Source: Argentina anserina
Taxonomy: Eukaryota > Streptophyta > Magnoliopsida > Rosales > Rosaceae
DNA: 64,000 nt
Reading direction: 5' to 3'
Assembly (NCBI RefSeq): GCF_933775445.1
Contig: NC_065875.1
Span: 15,389,001-15,453,000, forward strand
Under the pieces are notes generated by a model, which worked only from the letters and a program-made list of their open reading frames with translations, was not told where the DNA came from and did not search any database. Position 1 is the stretch's first letter. Each line of letters begins with the position of its first letter. This document shows, piece by piece, positions 60,482-64,000 of this stretch. The position numbers and the translations under genes are program-made.

Positions 60482-61450
60482 TTTAGTAGGAGGAGGGAGT
60501 TTAAACTTGGAGACAAAGTAACCGTTGATTTGGGTCGGAGACAGGTGGTTGGCGAGGATGGCGTTGGAGTTTAGTGGTGGGCTTCCGAGGGGTTGAAGAG
60601 GAAGGAATAAAAACACAGAGAAATGTTTTGTGTTGTTGTTCTCTGCCATATAAATGACTGTGTCGACTTCCTGGAGTGGAGGGTCTGTTTAAATATATTG
60701 TTCTATTCCTTGGTGGGAAAGCTTTTGTGAGCTTTGTCTTTGTTATGGTGACAGGTGAAGAAAGTCAGAGTAAATTATGCTTCTGGTTTTGGCAAGAGGT
60801 CAAATTCGAAACTGCAGAAAACGTAAGCGAGGGCGTAGTCATCGAGGTGTTTGAGTTAAACTGGTTGAATTTTTAGAGTTTAAGTTAAACTAGTAATCAA
60901 AACATGTTTATGCAAGTTGTTCTTGATAAATTTGGGGGATTAATTAAGATTTTGGTAGGAAATATGAGAACAAATTCAACATGAAACGTGTGAGATATGC
61001 AAGAAAAATATGGCATTTGATCAAAAGGGGTGGCTAGACGCTAGAGCCTTGGCAGCAGATATTAAAATGTAACAAAGGGGTCCGAATATAATTGAACAGT
61101 TTTCAGTGTTGAATGGTAGTCAAATTACCAATGTATTTATGTATTCATAGCTTTGCCCGCATGTAGTTTATTATTGGACATCTCTAACAACTTCTCTGTA
61201 ATAGAGACATTGTGCAATGAAAACAAGCCTAGACAACATTCTTGTAGCTTAGATTTGCTTTAAACACATGCATATCCATCCATAATGCATCTTTGTTCTA
61301 CGCTAATTAATTAGATTAGTGTAGTAATTAGTACTTGGACGCACACTAATAAGTAATAATCAAAGATGCTTAATTCTTTGATTATAAAAATCTGCAAGTT
61401 AGCAAGGGCAAGATATATGAATACAATATAGTCAAGACCCTATTAGCATC
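59909..61450. other. NHX upstream region with (TA)n repeat
   Basis: Probable promoter and leader of the NHX gene. A (TA)n microsatellite runs from 60427 to 60479. The remaining short frames (60410-60649 minus, 60676-60876 plus) show no family motif. No other gene was recognised. Confidence 0.5.
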
Positions 61451-61564
61451 TCATATTCTCAAATGAGCACACATGAGGGCCAACCTTGCTCCCCACATAG
61501 CCAAAGAGCCAGCAGCACCAAACTGGTTTCCCACTTTAACTAGCCACACTTCGTACGGCCTCCA
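61451..61564 (-). other. Short non-random-looking open segment
   Basis: On the minus strand a 37-codon open stretch ends at TGA (61451-61453) and encodes RPYEVWLVKVGNQFGAAGSL, then AMWGARLALMCAHLRI. It begins just after a stop at 61565-61567 and has no ATG at its start, so it would need an upstream exon. I do not recognise the sequence. It may be the last exon of a small protein, or chance. Confidence 0.2.
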
Positions 61565-62033
61565 TCACAAAGAGTATGATAATAGAGAGGAGATGTGATC
61601 GATCGATATGGGTACTATTTCCACGTTTGGCAGTGTAGATTAAAACCAGCACTTTAGTATTGGTACGTGCTCAGCTGCTTCGTGATGCCTAGCTTTTATG
61701 GATTTGGAATTGAAAGCCATCATCATTACTGTTTGTGTCAATGCCGACATAGATGATCTTTCAAGAGATCTAGATAGATCATATACAGTAACACAATGCC
61801 CTTCAAGTCCCTCTCACCTTTCCAAGCCATGCCTATATAGCGACCTGCCTACCTCACTGATCAATCTTTGTTTGCCAATATATAATTGAGGCTTCTCGCA
61901 GGCAACGATATGGGTTGCACTTTCCATAGTGTTGGATCATGTCGTGCACTTTTCATTGTGTTTTTTAAGCATATGGTATATTCCATCGTCCCCGGCGAAA
62001 CCTAAACACCAACTATTAAGAGATTGACAGTAA

Positions 62034-62813
62034 CGTGGAGTTGGGGTTGGAAAGGGATTATCAAGGCACTGTTACATATAGTCAGATCAACAAAGGCAGC
62101 AACAACGGAGAGGCAGAGATTTTGACTGCTACTCTTCATAATGTGATTCTTGAGACAAATCAATTTGCAAATGCAATTGATATGAAAGAGGGATCGAGTT
62201 CCCACTAGATCCAAGGCAAAGACTTCTATGAACCACGAAGAGTAATGATCATGAAAATTTTGAAGCCAGATGAGTCAGATGGTGAAAAACTACCGTGACA
62301 GCCTAGTAGTTTCAGAGGCAAATACTAACATGGACACTAAGAAAAAAGCAAGAAGAAAAAAGCTTAGGAAGAAAAGCTAAATGCATCAAATGCAGAAGCT
62401 ACCAAGACAGAAAACTTAGCAAAGATAAAAAAAGCCGAAGCCACAAGGAATGTAATGATAAGTTTTCTCTACTTCCTGATCTTTGCTTGGTTTAATCAGA
62501 TAATGATGAGGAGAAAGACATAGAAGCCACTACAGTAGAGGAAAGCTGCAAATACAACCGGAGAGAAACCTCATGAAACTGGCTCTTCTCTAATGCCCAA
62601 AGTGTGTATGAGAAGGAGCAAGACACAGAGGCTGCCAAAAGCCTGAGTTGCATTTTCCAGGAAGGCACAAAAAAAAAAAGGGCAGAAGCAACTGCACAAA
62701 AGAACTGCAGAAACCCCAATGAAAGTGAGAAAAAAAGTTCAAAAACTGCCAGTGCGCTCGCGACTGAAGAAGAATATCATGATTGTGTGTCCGAGGACAA
62801 GCTAGATCAATAG
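62034..62813 (+). pseudogene. Decayed Lys/Glu-rich coding-like region
   Basis: Several consecutive plus-strand frames have protein-like composition but are broken by stops and frame changes. One runs from about 62034 to 62206 (VELGLERDYQGTVTYSQINK and onward). A short one at 62281-62380 ends KKKARRKKLRKKS. Another at 62496-62813 contains DNDEEKDIEATTVEESCKYN and KKKRAEATAQKN. No domain was recognised. It could be a relic of a charged nuclear protein gene or simply purine-rich noncoding DNA. Confidence 0.25.
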
Positions 62814-63565
62814 GCAAAGAGAATCTGAGGAGCTGCAGCTGCCAAGAAGAAAAGAGAGGAGGGGAAGGAAGAAGAAAAGGAAGGCAGCGAAACTTGGGAA
62901 AGGTTGCTCATCAGTTAGACTTCTTTCTTGCTTGGCATTCGTCGGCCTTCTGGTTTAGAGTTTTCTGTCATCCACAGTAGCAACTGGCCATCATCTTCTT
63001 CTTCCTTGGAGGCTTGTAGCTATGTAGTTGCGTTAGCAATGTGGATTTTTTTTTTTTGTAAAGAGCAATGTGGATTTTAAAGTAAAGTAGATAGGTATAT
63101 GGGGCAACCATGTAAGCATTCATGTAACAGGATTACAGACGATGTCATGTTAGCACAGCAGTTAGAAACTTGAAAGTTGAAACAGTGGCAAGTTTTCCAA
63201 TAAACTGCCTGGTTTGCAGAACCATATTTAAGGTTAAAACTTAAAAGTTTAGTCCATGCTCAGACTTCTTGACAGAACACAAAAATGACAATTGAAATGT
63301 GCACTAGAATCTATGACACACGTTATAAACAGGATCATTCGTATATTCACTACCACTCTATTCTACACCACTTGCTGAAGCCACAGGAATTTCTAAATCA
63401 ACTTTCTGGTTAGGATACTGCCGTTTGCACATTTTTAAGCCATTAAACACTTACTTTATAAGCTCATATCCACGGAAGCAATCTCTCTTGTACAAGCTAT
63501 GACTGGGAAGATGTGCTAGTTTTCCACAATGACTTCAAGACGAGCAAAGGAAATGCATGATCCTT
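62814..63565. other. LpxC 3' flank and intergenic DNA
   Basis: No gene was recognised. The purine-rich stretch to about 62900 continues the charged region before it, and the part nearest 63565 probably includes the LpxC 3' untranslated region. Confidence 0.4.
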
Positions 63566-63596
63566 CTAACAAATTCCTGATAGGCGCTGAACTAAA

Positions 63597-63844
63597 TCAG
63601 AATGCAGTGTGGCCACCCTGTTTGACATCCAAAGAAACAAACAGCAGCTTAATTGAATATCTCAAAACCATTCTGTTCTACCAAAATCAGGATACAACCC
63701 GATGCAATAACAACAAACCTTGTAAGCCACTATGTGTGCCACAGGAAGCCCTTGGCTACCACACCTTGCAAAGAGAGAAACATCACCAATAAGATCTAAG
63801 ACCTTATGACGACAAGGTTCATCTTCAAAACATTTTCTTCCCGA
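63597..63844 (-). CDS. LPXC: LpxC (UDP-3-O-acyl-N-acetylglucosamine deacetylase), 3' exons
   Basis: LpxC catalyses the committed, zinc-dependent deacetylation in lipid A synthesis; plants keep a mitochondrial version. The upstream part lies beyond the window end. The penultimate exon (63844-63719) encodes EDEPCRHKVLDLIGDVSLFA, then RCGSQGLPVAHIVAYK. This is the conserved RHKxxDxxGD block whose His and Asp bind zinc. The last exon begins at 63617 with GGH, the catalytic His of the GHAL motif, but then reads TAF and stops at 63597-63599. A 2-nt shift just after the His would instead give LHSDLVQRLSGIC and a stop at 63566-63568, matching the expected tail. So the copy is either frameshifted at its end or the sequence has an error. 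The penultimate exon's 5' boundary is approximate. Confidence 0.82.
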
Positions 63845-64000
63845 CTTTTATACCCATAAAATCAAACCAAACTGTCATTGCAGGTCAGCTCAATCCACAC
63901 GTCATTGCCTAAATCAAGTACAGTTCAACTTCAAATTAAACTGAGTTGCACAAATTCCAAAACTCGCATAAGCAAGTGCATATAAATTCTCTATGACGAC

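Noticed and set aside
61455..61470. CTCAAATGAG resembling the core of miR828
   Set aside because: Only a ten-base palindromic match, no flanking identity and no foldback.
62934..62956. TTGGCATTCGTCGGCC resembling miR394
   Set aside because: Match fails after about nine bases and no precursor hairpin is visible.

Overview
This is nuclear DNA from a flowering plant, most likely a eudicot. Genes carry many short AT-rich introns with plant-type splice sites. The proteins are plant-specific: SPLAYED, RUNKEL, a plastid acyl carrier protein, a vacuolar NHX antiporter, a phloem-type sucrose carrier and an AGP. Intergenic DNA is full of small transposons, plus a fragment of plastid petD. A rosid, perhaps Rosaceae, is my guess only.

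Layout. 1-6000: repeat-rich and without a recognisable host gene; it holds a Helitron-like 3' end, a gene-like or LTR-like unit and a hAT-type MITE. 6232-27653 (+): a SPLAYED (SYD) SWI2/SNF2 chromatin remodeller. I read 34 coding exons; they sum to 11,412 nt with every splice phase consistent, giving 3,803 residues. 28377-29292: a 5'-truncated LINE with an intact RNase H reading frame. 29968-35591 (+): RUNKEL, a cytokinesis kinase-like protein, 10 exons, 1,366 residues. 36474-36627: plastid petD fragment. 38859-39251 (+): a short GPI-anchored arabinogalactan protein. 40569-42650 (-): plastid acyl carrier protein, 4 exons, 135 residues. 43667-44471: Tourist-like MITE, followed by a C-rich repeat-like stretch. 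47672-51558 (+): a VAP27-type ER membrane protein, 8 exons, 284 residues. 53294-54778 (-): an intronless sucrose/H+ symporter. 56035-59908 (-): a vacuolar Na+(K+)/H+ antiporter of the NHX1 type, 14 exons, 542 residues. 60500-63560: no confident gene, some decayed coding-like sequence. 63597-63844 (-): the last two exons of a plant LpxC gene, whose 3' end carries an apparent 2-nt deletion.

There is no operon logic; the genes are independent housekeeping or developmental loci. The most unusual feature is the C-terminal third of SYD. It has grown by duplication at two scales: an exon plus its intron was copied, and a roughly 25-35 residue acidic unit was amplified to about 34 degenerate copies. 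The same gene uses three GC-AG introns. I found no CRISPR array, rRNA or tRNA, and no self-contained novel multi-gene system.
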